A DNA stretch of 64,000 nt from Nonomuraea jabiensis (lineage in GTDB: Bacteria > Actinomycetota > Actinomycetes > Streptosporangiales > Streptosporangiaceae): the NCBI RefSeq assembly GCF_014204795.1, contig NZ_JACHMB010000001.1, forward strand, positions 11,994,501 through 12,058,500. The letters are read 5' to 3'. Under the pieces are notes generated by a model. That model was given only the letters and a program-made list of their open reading frames with translations. It ran no database searches and was not told the DNA's origin. Below, in pieces: positions 36,083-45,305 of this stretch (the stretch's first letter is position 1; every line of letters starts with the position of its first letter). A program made the position numbers and the translations under genes.

Positions 36083-37887
36083 CCCCCGGCCCGGCCGCCC
36101 TGGCCCAGCACATGATCCGCATGCGGCTGGCACTCATGCGCAACTCCCTGCGCGGCGACAGCGCCTCCAACCTCTACATCGGCGTCTCGCTCGGGCTGAT
36201 CCTCGCCTTCGCAACGATCGCCGTCGCCGTCCTGTGGCCCGCCTATCTGCCCCTCACCCTGGCCGTGTGGCTCTCCGGCTGGATCTTCGGCCCCATCTTC
36301 ATCGGGGGCGGCAACGAGGCCCTGCGCCCCGAATACTTCTCCATGCTCCCGGCCGCGCCGGGCCGGATCGCGGCGGCACTGCTCGCCGGAGCCTTCGCGG
36401 GCCCCGCGCCCGCGGTCAATCTCATCGCCCTGCTGTCCCTGCCCGTGTACGGCTGGCGCTTCGGCCCGGTCGGGGTGCTCGTCGGACTGGCGGCAGCCGT
36501 CATCACGCTCATCACCATGGTGATGATCTCCCGCGTCATCGTGGCGCTCATCGGCCTGTTTCTCAGATCCCGTACCACCGCGGCCGCCGCAGGCATCGTC
36601 ACCGGCACCGCCATCGCCCTGTGCAGCAACGGCTGGGCACCCGCCGTAGCCCTCGGCGGCGCTGACACCGCCGCCTGGTCCCGGGTTCTCGTCCGCGTCC
36701 TGCCCTCCGGATGGGGCGTGGCCGCCGTCGAAGCCCCCTGGCCCCTCGCCCTCGCCATCCTCGTCGCCAACGCCGGCGTGATCGCCCTCCTCCTGGCCGC
36801 CTGGGCCGGCCTGCTGTCGCGGCGCGTCGTCTCGGCCGCCCGCGGCGGTGTGCCGCCCCGCCGCGGCGCCCCCCGCCCCTTCCCCGCCACCAGCGGCGCC
36901 CGCGTCGCCGCCGCCAAGGAGCTGCGCGCCTGGTGGCGCGACCTCGTCCGCATCCAGCTCCTCGCCACCGCCTTCTCCTACGCCCTCGTCACCCCCCTCC
37001 TGCTTCTCACCATCGACAGCTGGATCATGATCCCCTTCACGGGACTCATCGCGATCGTGATGGCCGCCGCGTCCTCGGCCAACCTCTACGGCGCCGACGG
37101 GACCGCCCTATGGCTCACCCTCATGACCCCCGGCGCGGAACGCGCCGACGTACGCGGCCGCCAGCTGGCCTGGCTCCTCATCGTCGGCCCGGCCGCCGTC
37201 GTCCTCTCCCTGGCCGGTACCCTCGTCAGCGGCCAGACCTGGGCCTGGCCGTGGGTACTCGGCCTGCTCCCCGCCCTCCTCGGCGGCGGCGCCGGGATCA
37301 TCGTCCTGCTCGCCGTCACCTCGCTCGTCCCCGGCACCGACCCCCACAAGCGCGGCGGCAACCCGCTCAGCACCGGCGCCGACGAAGCCGCCCAATCCGG
37401 CCTCGCCTGGCTCGTGCTCGTCGCGGTCCCCGCAACCGCCCTTCCCACGGCCGGCGCCATCCTCCTTCACCCCTGGGCCGGCATCGCCACCGGTGTGCTG
37501 ACCGGCGCCCTCAGTGCCTGGGGACTCGGCAAGATCGCCTGTCGCCGACTCGAGAACCACGGGATCGATCTGCTCAACCTCATGAAGCACGGCCCGGCAC
37601 CCCAGCCCGACAAGCCCACCACCGCGGACCTCCCCCTCCACCACCGCATCGGCGTCACGATCAGCTACACCATCGCCTGGCTTCCCCTGTTCCCCCAGGG
37701 ACTCGTGCCCATGATCATGAAGATCTTCGGCGTCGAGAACCCCGGATGGTTCCTCGCCCTTCATCTCCCGCCGATCTGGCAGTGGCCCACCATCATCTTC
37801 ATGATTGCCCTAGGGCTGCTCATGTACGGCTACGCCATCCTGATCCCCATGCGCCTAAGCTCGTCCTCGCCGGCCACCACCAGGTGA
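36067..37887 (+). CDS. ABC transporter membrane protein
   Basis: 606 residues, with about a dozen hydrophobic segments in two halves and a central cytoplasmic loop around ARGGVPPRRGAPRPF. No extracellular binding domain is evident. It overlaps the ATPase gene by 16 bases and forms the transmembrane part of that exporter. The substrate is unknown; homologous arrangements move peptides or lipids. Confidence 0.85.
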
Positions 37888-37923
37888 AACCCATCCGCAC
37901 CCGAGAGGAGGGACACGCCCCGG

Positions 37924-39132
37924 ATGAACGACCCCTTCCCGCCCTCCACCTGGGAACGACGCTTCGAGCGCGTCGTCGAGATCGTCCCCTACGTCACCCT
38001 CGCGGCTTCCCTCGCCATCAGCCTGGCCTCACCCGACCAACCCGAAGGCGGGATCCCCCGCACCCTCGCGTTCACCGCCCTGGCCCTCGCCTGGATTGTC
38101 GGTGCCCGCGTCCTCCTCCCCGCCGCCGTGCGCCGGCGGAGGATCGCCGTCACCATTCACTTCGCCGGCGTCCTGGCCACCGCCGCGCTGCTGACCTTCC
38201 ACAACCCCATCTTCATCATCTACTGCATCTCCGGCTTCTTCCTCGCCGCCAACTTCGCTCCCTCCAAGTGGACCTTCGCCGCCGTCGCCGCCACCTCCGT
38301 CGTCCTGTACGGATCGACGCTCGATTGGTCGCAGGCCACCATCCAGCTCATCGCCTTCCACGTGGCGATCGTCGTGGTGCAGACCATCGCCATCGGCGGC
38401 GGCCAAATCGCCGGTATCAAGATCGAGGACCGGCAGCGCAAATACCGGAAAGCAGTCAGCGACCTTCAAACCGCCCTGGAGGAGAACGCCGACCTCCACG
38501 CCCAGCTCCTCACCCAAGCCCACCAGGCCGGCATCCTCGACGAACGCCAGCGCATGGCACGCGAGATCCACGACACCCTCGCCCAAGGCCTCACCGGCAT
38601 CATCACCCAGCTACGCGCCGCCCAACGCGTCGAGGACTCCGGCACCCACCTCGAACTCGCGCTCGACCTGGCCCAGGACAGCCTCACCGAAGCCCGCCGC
38701 TCCGTCGCCGCCCTCCAGCCCCACCAACTGGAGGACGCCCACCTCCCCGAAGCCATGACCACGCTGGCCCGCAACTGGACCCAGACCACCGGCGTCGACC
38801 TCCACGTCGAAGTGACCGGCGACCGCGTCCCCCTCAGCCCCGCCATCGAGGTCACCCTCTTCCGCGTCGCCCAGGAAGCCCTCGCCAACGTCGCCAAACA
38901 CGCGGGCGCCACCCGCGCCGGCCTCACCCTCTCCTACACCGGCACCGTCGTCCTCCTCGACATCCGCGATGACGGCACCGGCATCCACAACCTCAACAGC
39001 AGAGGATTCGGCCTCAGCAGCATGAGACAACGCCTACGCGGCGTCGGCGGCTCCCTCGAAATCGAGAGCACGCCCGGCGAGGGCACCGCCGTCAGCGCCA
39101 CCGTCCCCGCGCTCCAAGGAAACCCCCGGTGA
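37924..39132 (+). CDS. NarL-type sensor histidine kinase
   Basis: 402 residues. Five or six membrane helices lie in the first 165 residues with almost no extracellular loop, an intramembrane-sensing layout. Then come a coiled linker, the HisKA_3 dimerisation helix with the phosphorylated His216 (MAREIHDTLAQG), N-box QEALANVAKHAGA and G-box DIRDDGTGI. It phosphorylates the response regulator encoded next, overlapped by 4 bases. Its place after an ABC exporter suggests it senses exporter activity or a membrane-active compound. Confidence 0.92.
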   Translation: MNDPFPPSTWERRFERVVEIVPYVTLAASLAISLASPDQPEGGIPRTLAFTALALAWIVGARVLLPAAVRRRRIAVTIHFAGVLATAALLTFHNPIFIIYCISGFFLAANFAPSKWTFAAVAATSVVLYGSTLDWSQATIQLIAFHVAIVVVQTIAIGGGQIAGIKIEDRQRKYRKAVSDLQTALEENADLHAQLLTQAHQAGILDERQRMAREIHDTLAQGLTGIITQLRAAQRVEDSGTHLELALDLAQDSLTEARRSVAALQPHQLEDAHLPEAMTTLARNWTQTTGVDLHVEVTGDRVPLSPAIEVTLFRVAQEALANVAKHAGATRAGLTLSYTGTVVLLDIRDDGTGIHNLNSRGFGLSSMRQRLRGVGGSLEIESTPGEGTAVSATVPALQGNPR

Positions 39133-39749
39133 TCCGCCTCCTCATCGTCGACGACCACCCCATCGTCCGCCACGGACTGCGGGCCGCCTTCGAGGCCGAA
39201 CCCGACATCCACGTCGCCGGCGAAGCCACCAACGGCCGCGAAGGCATCGACCGCGCCGCCGCACTCCAGGTCGATGTCGTCCTCATGGACCTGCGCATGC
39301 CCGAAATGGACGGCGTCACGGCCATCACCGCCCTGCGCCAATCCCACCCCCACATCAAGACCCTCGTCCTGACCACCTTCGACGGCGACTCCGACGTCCT
39401 GCCCGCCATCGAAGCCGGCGCCACCGGCTACCTCCTCAAGGACGCCCCCACCGACGAACTCCTGCGCGCCGTCCGCGCCGCAGCCGCCGGCGAGCCGGTC
39501 CTGTCCCCCTCCGTCGTGGGCCGCCTGATGGGCCAGGTACGCAAACCGGTCAAGGCTGCCCTTACCGACCGCGAGCTCCAAGTCCTCGCCCTCGTCGCCG
39601 AAGGCGCCTCCAATCGCCAGGCAGCGGCCAAACTCTTCATCAGCGAGGCCAGCATCAAGACCCACCTGCTGCACATCTACGACAAACTCGACGTCCGCGA
39701 CCGCGCCGCCGCCGTGGGCGAGGGGTATCGACGAGGTTTGCTCAGCTAG
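39129..39749 (+). CDS. NarL/FixJ-family response regulator
   Basis: 206 residues. The receiver has the acidic pair at 8-9 (VDDHP), phospho-acceptor Asp54 (VVLMDLRMP) and Lys in LLKDAP. The C-terminal LuxR-type helix-turn-helix is LTDRELQVLALVAEGASNR. It starts with GTG at 39129 overlapping the kinase stop. It probably binds the 28-bp palindrome in front of the operon and autoregulates it. Confidence 0.93.
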   Translation: MIRLLIVDDHPIVRHGLRAAFEAEPDIHVAGEATNGREGIDRAAALQVDVVLMDLRMPEMDGVTAITALRQSHPHIKTLVLTTFDGDSDVLPAIEAGATGYLLKDAPTDELLRAVRAAAAGEPVLSPSVVGRLMGQVRKPVKAALTDRELQVLALVAEGASNRQAAAKLFISEASIKTHLLHIYDKLDVRDRAAAVGEGYRRGLLS

Positions 39750-39961
39750 TCGACCAGCAGCCCGCCTTCACAGAGCTGCGCCGGCCGTACCTCGCTGGAC
39801 CTTGCCGACAGGCCGAACTGGACGGCCTCCCCGCCGTGGTGACCGGCCGCCCGGAGGACCGCCCGGGGTGCCACGCGGGCGAGCGCCGAAAGCAGGACCA
39901 CCGCGTACGGTCCCCTGACCAGGGCCTCGGCGAGCAGGCGCCGGGATGGGGCGGCGACCAC
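39746..39961 (-). CDS. Possible small protein of 71 residues, unknown
   Basis: An open frame from GTG 39961, convergent with and overlapping the response regulator by 4 bases. The residues look protein-like (LLAEALVRGPYAVVLLSALARVAPR) and base choice at codon ends is GC-rich, but there is no clear ribosome site and no family was recognised. It could be a remnant of a longer gene. Confidence 0.3.
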   Translation of the reverse strand: MVAAPSRRLLAEALVRGPYAVVLLSALARVAPRAVLRAAGHHGGEAVQFGLSARSSEVRPAQLCEGGLLVD

Positions 39962-39993
39962 CGGTGCGAGTGGCCGGGCGCCATGAGATTTGG

Positions 39994-40022
39994 TGCCCCA
40001 GCCAGCTCCCCGGGCTGGGGCA
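39994..40022. terminator. Hairpin downstream of the two-component operon
   Basis: TGCCCCAGCC (39994-40003) pairs with 40013-40022 around a 9-base loop. It lies 245 bases after the response regulator and 111 before the methyltransferase, so it is a plausible late terminator. The rest of 39750-40132 shows only the doubtful small frame and an A/T-richer stretch near 40030-40080. Confidence 0.5.
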
Positions 40023-40132
40023 TGTCGAGATTATGGCCTTAAGTCCGATTTGTATAGCTTTGGCGAGTAATTTTCCTTGACCGCCCTTGCAAGGACGTCC
40101 CGACGCCCCGCCGCGGCAGGTATGAATAGATC

Positions 40133-40795
40133 ATGACCGCGCGTTATGACGGGCAGGCCGAGTGGTACGACGAGTACATCGGCTCCAACGCCCACGTCAC
40201 CACGCAGGACATCGTCGAGCTCCTCGGCCCCGGCGAGGGGCCGTGCCTGGACGTGGGCTGCGGCACCGGCCTCTATCTCGACGCCATCCGCTCCACCGGC
40301 CGGACCGTCGCCGGCCTCGACCGCTCCGCCGACCAGTTGCGCCTGGCCCGCCGCCGGGACCCCGCTCCCCTCCTCCAGGGCGACGCCACGGCCCTGCCGT
40401 TCGCCGCGGGCACGTTCGGCACCGTCACCGCCATCTGGGTCTCGACCGACATCCCCGACTTCGCCGGGCTGCTGCGGGAGGCGGCCAGGGTCCTGCGGCC
40501 GGGCGGCCGGCTGCTGTTCTACGGGGTGCACCCGTGCTTCAACGGCCCCCACATCGAATCCCGCGAGGACGGTGCGGTGATCATCCATCCCACGTACCGG
40601 ATCAAGGGGTGGCACAAGCGCTCGCCATGGTGGCGCCAGGGCGGGGTGCGGGACCGGGTCGGGATGAGCCACGTGCCGCTGGCCGACCTCATGAACGCCT
40701 TCGTCGACGGCGGGCTGGCCATCGAGCGCGTGTACGAACCGCAGGACCGGCCCGTCCCGTCCGTACTGGCCGTCAGGGCGTTCCGGCCGGTCTGA
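40133..40795 (+). CDS. Class I SAM-dependent methyltransferase
   Basis: 220 residues, cytosolic. SAM-binding motif I is LDVGCGTG (39-46), motif II acidic residue in AGLDRS, and the post-motif GDATALPF and LREAARVLRPGG match Methyltransf_11 enzymes. It methylates an unknown small molecule. ATG 40133 is preceded by GGCAGG. It stands alone between hairpins and the convergent kinase gene. Confidence 0.88.
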   Translation: MTARYDGQAEWYDEYIGSNAHVTTQDIVELLGPGEGPCLDVGCGTGLYLDAIRSTGRTVAGLDRSADQLRLARRRDPAPLLQGDATALPFAAGTFGTVTAIWVSTDIPDFAGLLREAARVLRPGGRLLFYGVHPCFNGPHIESREDGAVIIHPTYRIKGWHKRSPWWRQGGVRDRVGMSHVPLADLMNAFVDGGLAIERVYEPQDRPVPSVLAVRAFRPV

Positions 40796-40825
40796 GGGCA
40801 CTCGACACGTGCTCAATATGCGGTG

Positions 40826-42193
40826 TCAGGCGTGCTCGGGCGCCGGGAAGACGGCCACGAAGCGGGCGCCGGGTGAGTGGTCGGCGAGGCTGAGGGTGCC
40901 GTCGTGGGCCGTGGCGATGTCGCGGCACAGGGCCAGGCCGAGGCCGCTGCCGCCCTTGTCCTTGGCGCGGGCGGGGGCCAGGCGGGTGAAGCGTTCGAAG
41001 ACGCGCTCCCTGTCCTGTGGCGGGATGCCGTCGCCGTCGTCGGTCACGGTGACGATCACCTTGTCGCCTTCCACCGAGACCTCCAGGTCGATCCGGGTGG
41101 CGGCGTGCCGGGTGGCGTTGTCGAGCAGGTTGGTCAGGAGCCGGTCGAGCTGCATGGGGGAGCCGTAGACGGGGGCCGAGGCGCACAGGTCGGGGAGGAT
41201 GGGCACCCGGCCGCCCGTGCGGCGGCGGATCTGGTCCTCGGCGACGCGGACCAGGTCCACCACGCGGCGCTCGCTGACCGCGCCGGCGTCCAGCCGGGCC
41301 AGCATCAGCAGCTCGTCGATGATGCCGGTCAGGCGGTCGGCGGCGGCCAGCGCCTGCTCGCCGGTGGCTCTCCAGTCGGTCTCGTCGGGGTAGGCGCTGG
41401 CCACCTCCAGCTGGGCGCGCAGGGCCGAGATGGGGCTGCGCAGCTCGTGGGAGGCGTCGGCGACGAAGCGGCGCTGGGTCTCGACCGTGCGTTCGAGGCG
41501 GTCGAGCGTGTGGTTGGTGGTGGTGGCCAGGTCGGTGATCTCGTCGCCGGTGTCGGGCACGGGTACGCGCCTGCTGAGGTCCTGGCCGGTGATCTCGGCC
41601 ATCTCGGCCCGTACGCGTTCGACCGGGCGCAGGGCGGCCCCGACCACGGCCCACGCGATGCCGGCCACGCTCAGCAGGATGAGCGGGATGCCGAGGAACA
41701 TCAGGACTTCTACCCAATTGAGGGCCTTGTCCACGTCGGTCAGCGAGGCCGCCCCGTACACCGTGGTGACACCGATCGGCGAGTTCACCTTCAAGGCCAT
41801 GACCAGGTAGTGGGCCTCGGGCTCGGTGAGATGGCGCGACAGCGTGAGCTCGGTCGTGTAGATCTTCTCGGGCTGGTCCGCCCGGAACCTCATCAAGGTC
41901 GGGATCTCGCTCACGCCGGGGCTGGTCGCGATCACGTTGCCACGGGCCGAGACCACCTGCAGGAGCTGGACCCGCGACGGCGTCTGCAGCACCGTGTGGA
42001 ACTCTCCCGACTCCAGCTCGCCGGCCACCCGGCGGACGGCCAGCTCCAGCCTGGTCTGCACGGCCCCGCGCAGGTTGGCGGGCGCGGTGGCCAGCGTGAT
42101 GGCGGCCGTGATGGTGAAGACGACCGCCGCCGCCAGGGTGGCGACCGTGGTCAGCCGCGCCCGGATCGAGCGTGGAAACAGCCGTTTCGCCAT
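40826..42193 (-). CDS. Orphan sensor histidine kinase (HAMP-HisKA-HATPase)
   Basis: 455 residues: a first membrane helix (VATLAAAVVFTITAAITLA), an extracellular sensor of about 110 residues, a second helix (VLMFLGIPLILLSVAGIAWAV), HAMP, HisKA with His249 (DASHELRSP), N-box LLTNLLDNATRHA and G-boxes DDGDGIP and GSGLGLAL. No response regulator gene lies beside it, which is unusual for this EnvZ/PhoR-like class. ATG 42193 was chosen because GGGAGG precedes it, whereas a longer start would place that site inside the gene. Confidence 0.9.
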   Translation of the reverse strand: MAKRLFPRSIRARLTTVATLAAAVVFTITAAITLATAPANLRGAVQTRLELAVRRVAGELESGEFHTVLQTPSRVQLLQVVSARGNVIATSPGVSEIPTLMRFRADQPEKIYTTELTLSRHLTEPEAHYLVMALKVNSPIGVTTVYGAASLTDVDKALNWVEVLMFLGIPLILLSVAGIAWAVVGAALRPVERVRAEMAEITGQDLSRRVPVPDTGDEITDLATTTNHTLDRLERTVETQRRFVADASHELRSPISALRAQLEVASAYPDETDWRATGEQALAAADRLTGIIDELLMLARLDAGAVSERRVVDLVRVAEDQIRRRTGGRVPILPDLCASAPVYGSPMQLDRLLTNLLDNATRHAATRIDLEVSVEGDKVIVTVTDDGDGIPPQDRERVFERFTRLAPARAKDKGGSGLGLALCRDIATAHDGTLSLADHSPGARFVAVFPAPEHA

Positions 42194-42310
42194 CTCATTC
42201 CGACCTCCCGGTATCACCACGAGTGACGCTCACCTGTGGCTCCCCTCAGCAACATGATGGCTGATCTGCGGATATACGGGTACCGGGTCGCCAGCTAATA
42301 CTCTCCGTAG

Positions 42311-43534
42311 TCAACGGTGACCGGCCATCGTGCGTTCCCGCCAGGGCAGGAGGGCGCCGGTGCCGATGAGCAGGATCCCGGCCACCGCGATCGCGACGCG
42401 CGGACCCGTCAACCAGGCCAGCCCGCCCCACAGGGCCGTGGCGGCGGCGGTGACCGCGCGCCCGCTGATCGTCCAGGCGGTGAGGACGCGGGCCAGCGCG
42501 TCGTTCGGGGCGCTGCGCAACCGGTAGGTGACGTAGACGGGGTTGTAGACGCCCATGCAGAAGATCATCGCCAGCTCGACCCCGATCACGACGAGGAGCC
42601 CGCCCGTGCCGGGCCCCACGAAGGCGAGCCCGACGAGCCAGAGAGCCCTGGCCACGCCGAAGCCGAGCAGGATCCGGCGCCGCCCGAAACGCCGGACCAG
42701 CGGCGCGGACAACCGGGAACCCGCCAGGCCGCCCAGGCAGGGAATGCCGAAGCCGAGCCCGTACTCCAGGGGTGTGAAGTGCAGGTCGTTCAGCATCAGG
42801 TACGTCAGCAGCGGCGCGGTCGCCATGATGAGCGCGGAGACCAGCGCGGTGTTGGCGAACAGCAGGCGCAGCACGGGGTCCGTGGCGATGACGCGCCAGC
42901 CCTCGACGACCTCGGCCAGGCGCGACGCGCCGGCGCCGCGCACGGGAGGCGCGGGCTCGGGCGCGGAGATCGCGCGCAGGCCCAGCGCGGACAGCAGGTA
43001 GCTGGTGGCGTTCAGGACGGTCGTGACGACGGGTCCCAGCGTCCCGACGAGCGCGCCGCCCGCCGGCGGGCCGATCGCCGTCGAGATCCACATGGCGGTC
43101 TCGAACCGGCCGTTGGCCCGCATCAGGTGCCGCTCGGGGACGAGGGCTTTCAGATGCGCGCCGCTGGCCCCGACGAAGACGATGTCGGCCGCGGCGACCA
43201 CCACGGCCACCACCAGCAGCTGTACGTAGCTCAGCACCCCCAGGCCATAGGCGACGGGCACGGTGAGCAGGACGAGGAAGCGCAGCAGGTCGGCACGGAT
43301 CATCAGCGGCCGCTTGGGCCGGAACTCGACCCACGGCCCCAGCGGGACCGCGAGCAGGACGCCGGCCGCCCCGCCGGCCGCCGCGATCCAGGACACCTGG
43401 GTCGCGCTGACGTCGAGGGCGAGGATGGCGATCAGCGGAATCGCGTCCAGCGCCAGCATCGTGCCCAGGCTGCTGACCGCGAAGGCCCGCCACAACCACC
43501 CGAAATCCCGCCCCAGCCCGGCGTCTTCCGCCAT
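42311..43534 (-). CDS. MFS transporter
   Basis: 407 residues with about twelve membrane helices in two six-helix halves. The MFS A-motif region is degenerate (VEFRPKRPLMIRADLLR). It resembles the Bcr/enterobactin-exporter-like (MFS_3) group. It exports or imports an unknown small compound by proton exchange. AAAGGGGG precedes ATG 43534. Confidence 0.88.
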   Translation of the reverse strand: MAEDAGLGRDFGWLWRAFAVSSLGTMLALDAIPLIAILALDVSATQVSWIAAAGGAAGVLLAVPLGPWVEFRPKRPLMIRADLLRFLVLLTVPVAYGLGVLSYVQLLVVAVVVAAADIVFVGASGAHLKALVPERHLMRANGRFETAMWISTAIGPPAGGALVGTLGPVVTTVLNATSYLLSALGLRAISAPEPAPPVRGAGASRLAEVVEGWRVIATDPVLRLLFANTALVSALIMATAPLLTYLMLNDLHFTPLEYGLGFGIPCLGGLAGSRLSAPLVRRFGRRRILLGFGVARALWLVGLAFVGPGTGGLLVVIGVELAMIFCMGVYNPVYVTYRLRSAPNDALARVLTAWTISGRAVTAAATALWGGLAWLTGPRVAIAVAGILLIGTGALLPWRERTMAGHR

Positions 43535-43606
43535 TGCGCCCCCTTTGCCGGAGGCGATCCAACACCTGGAACCACCCGGGAAACAAACAACCGACGCGCT
43601 CGACGG

Positions 43607-43621
43607 ACAACCGCTGGTTGT
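43607..43621. promoter_or_regulatory. 15-bp palindrome upstream of the MFS gene
   Basis: ACAACC and GGTTGT flank GCT, 73 bases before the MFS start. Short, but in operator position; the HxlR gene whose 3' end is nearby is a possible binder. Confidence 0.35.
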
Positions 43622-43658
43622 ACGCTCTCCGCCCTTCAGGACGCCGGGGGCAGACCAA

Positions 43659-44198
43659 TCAGCCGCTCAGCGCCTTCAGCGTGGCCACCCCGCCCGGATC
43701 GCGCTCCGTGCTCACCGGCACCAGGTGATGGCGGGCCACCGTCACCTGGGCGAACGTGGCCGCGCCCCGCACGGTCTCGGTGTCGCGCGCGGTGACCGGC
43801 GCCCCGCCGCAGCTCGCGCAGCCCAGCTCCACGTCCGTACGCCGGCCGCAGACGTCGTGCGCCAGCTCCGGCAGCCCGTGGCGGCGCGGCACCCACCTGC
43901 GCTCCCACGACCAGATCTCCACGAGCAGCGGCCACAGCGCGATCGCGCGATCGGTCAGGAGGTATTCGGTGCGGGTGCGGCCCTGTTCCCGGTAGGGCAC
44001 CGGCCGCAGCAGGTCGCCGGCGACCAGTTCCTTGAGCCGGTTGGCCAGCACCGACTCCGACATGCCCAGCTCGTCCCGCCAGTCGGCGAAGCGCCGGACG
44101 TGCAGGAGGAAGGCCCGCTGCAGGATCAGCAGCGTCCACTGGTCGCCGATCGCCAGCAGCGCCTGGCCGATCGCGCTGGGCCGCTCCGTTCCCGTCAC
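43659..44198 (-). CDS. HxlR-family transcriptional regulator
   Basis: 179 residues. A winged helix of the HxlR type is seen (LLAIGDQWTLLILQRAFL, VLANRLKELVAGDLL, REQGRTRTEYLLT). The C-terminal extension has LGCASCGG, a possible metal or redox cysteine pair. It is divergent from a quinone-oxidoreductase-like gene and probably represses it. The start is GTG 44198 with GGAG 8 bases upstream. Confidence 0.88.
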   Translation of the reverse strand: MTGTERPSAIGQALLAIGDQWTLLILQRAFLLHVRRFADWRDELGMSESVLANRLKELVAGDLLRPVPYREQGRTRTEYLLTDRAIALWPLLVEIWSWERRWVPRRHGLPELAHDVCGRRTDVELGCASCGGAPVTARDTETVRGAATFAQVTVARHHLVPVSTERDPGGVATLKALSG

Positions 44199-44266
44199 CC
44201 GCTTCGCTCCTCGCCGCCTGCCACTTCGGCTGTAAAAGCTATCCGAGCCGCGCTCGTCCGCGTGCG

Positions 44267-44288
44267 GTACGCACCTTGAGGTGCGCAC
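44267..44288. promoter_or_regulatory. Probable HxlR operator, 22-bp palindrome
   Basis: GTACGCACCT and AGGTGCGCAC flank TG, with one mismatch. It is centred in the spacer between the divergent HxlR and oxidoreductase genes. The TAC-N-CACCT...AGGTG form is what I would expect for an HxlR dimer, but the match to a consensus is from memory. Confidence 0.6.
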
Positions 44289-44295
44289 TTCCCAG

Positions 44296-44312
44296 CGGAG
44301 AGCAGCTCTCCG
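44296..44312. promoter_or_regulatory. Second palindrome in the HxlR/oxidoreductase spacer
   Basis: CGGAGAGC and GCTCTCCG flank a single A. It lies 7 bases after the first palindrome and 40 before the oxidoreductase start, so it may be a hairpin in the leader or a second protein site. Confidence 0.4.
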
Positions 44313-44351
44313 TAGGTTGGGCGCAGCGAAAACCTGAGGAGGGAGTTCTCG

Positions 44352-45287
44352 ATGCGCGCAGTCGTCATTCACGCTTTCGGCGGGCCCGAGGTGCTGGAGG
44401 TCGCGGAGGTGCCGGTGCCCGCGGTCCGGGAGCGGCAGGTCCGCGTCCGGGTCGAGGCGGCGACGGTCAATCCCGTCGATCTGGCCACCCGGTCCGGGGC
44501 GCTCAGCGAGGCGGGCCTGCTGCCGGCCCGGGACGTGATCGGCATCGGCTGGGACGTGGCCGGGACCGTGGACGAGGTGGGCCCGGGCGTGACCGGTGTC
44601 GTGCCGGGCGAGCGGGTGGTCGGCCTGAAGGACCGCCTCGACGTGCCGCTCGGCGCCCAGGCCGAGTACGTCGTCCTCGACGCGGACGCGGTCACCCGCG
44701 CGCCGTCGGGACATTCGCCGGTGGAGGCCGCGACGTTGCCGCTCAACGGGCTTACCGCGGTGCAGGCGCTCGACCGGCTGGAGCTGGCCGCCGGGCGGAC
44801 GGTGCTGGTCACGGGCGCGACCGGGGCCGTGGGCGGGTTCGCCGTGCAGCTGGCCGCCGCGCGCGGGCTGCGGGTGGTCGCGGTGGCCGGCGCCGAGGAC
44901 GAGGCGCTGGTGCGCGGGCTCGGCGCCGAGTGGTTCGTGCCGCGTACGGCGCGGCTGGGCGAGGCCGTACGCGCTCTCGTGCCGGGCGGCGTGGACGGGG
45001 CGCTGGACGCCGCGGTGACCGGGGCGGCGGCCCTGGACGCCGTCCGCTCGGGCGGCGTCTTCGCCGCGCTGGTCGCGGGCGGGGCGCCGCTGCCGTTGCG
45101 CGGGACCCAGGTGTTCAACCACTGGATCCGCGCCGACGGCGCCCGCCTCGCGGACCTGGTCGCGCTCGTCGAGGCGGGCTCCCTCACCCTGCGCGTGGCC
45201 GAGGTCCTGCCCCTGGAGGAGGTCGCCGCCGCCCACCGCCGCCTGGCCAAGGGCGGCCTGCGCGGCCGCCTGGTCCTCACCCCCTGA
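44352..45287 (+). CDS. Zinc-independent NADPH:quinone oxidoreductase-like dehydrogenase
   Basis: 311 residues of medium-chain dehydrogenase/reductase. The N-terminus MRAVVIHAFGGPEVLE and the nucleotide-binding loop VTGATGAVGGFAVQLA are typical. The zinc-ligand cysteines of alcohol dehydrogenases are absent. It reduces quinones or enones with NADPH. AGGAGGGAG precedes ATG 44352. The divergent HxlR regulator suggests induction by an electrophile or quinone. Confidence 0.9.
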   Translation: MRAVVIHAFGGPEVLEVAEVPVPAVRERQVRVRVEAATVNPVDLATRSGALSEAGLLPARDVIGIGWDVAGTVDEVGPGVTGVVPGERVVGLKDRLDVPLGAQAEYVVLDADAVTRAPSGHSPVEAATLPLNGLTAVQALDRLELAAGRTVLVTGATGAVGGFAVQLAAARGLRVVAVAGAEDEALVRGLGAEWFVPRTARLGEAVRALVPGGVDGALDAAVTGAAALDAVRSGGVFAALVAGGAPLPLRGTQVFNHWIRADGARLADLVALVEAGSLTLRVAEVLPLEEVAAAHRRLAKGGLRGRLVLTP

Positions 45288-45305
45288 TCGCCACCGGACG
45301 GGCGC

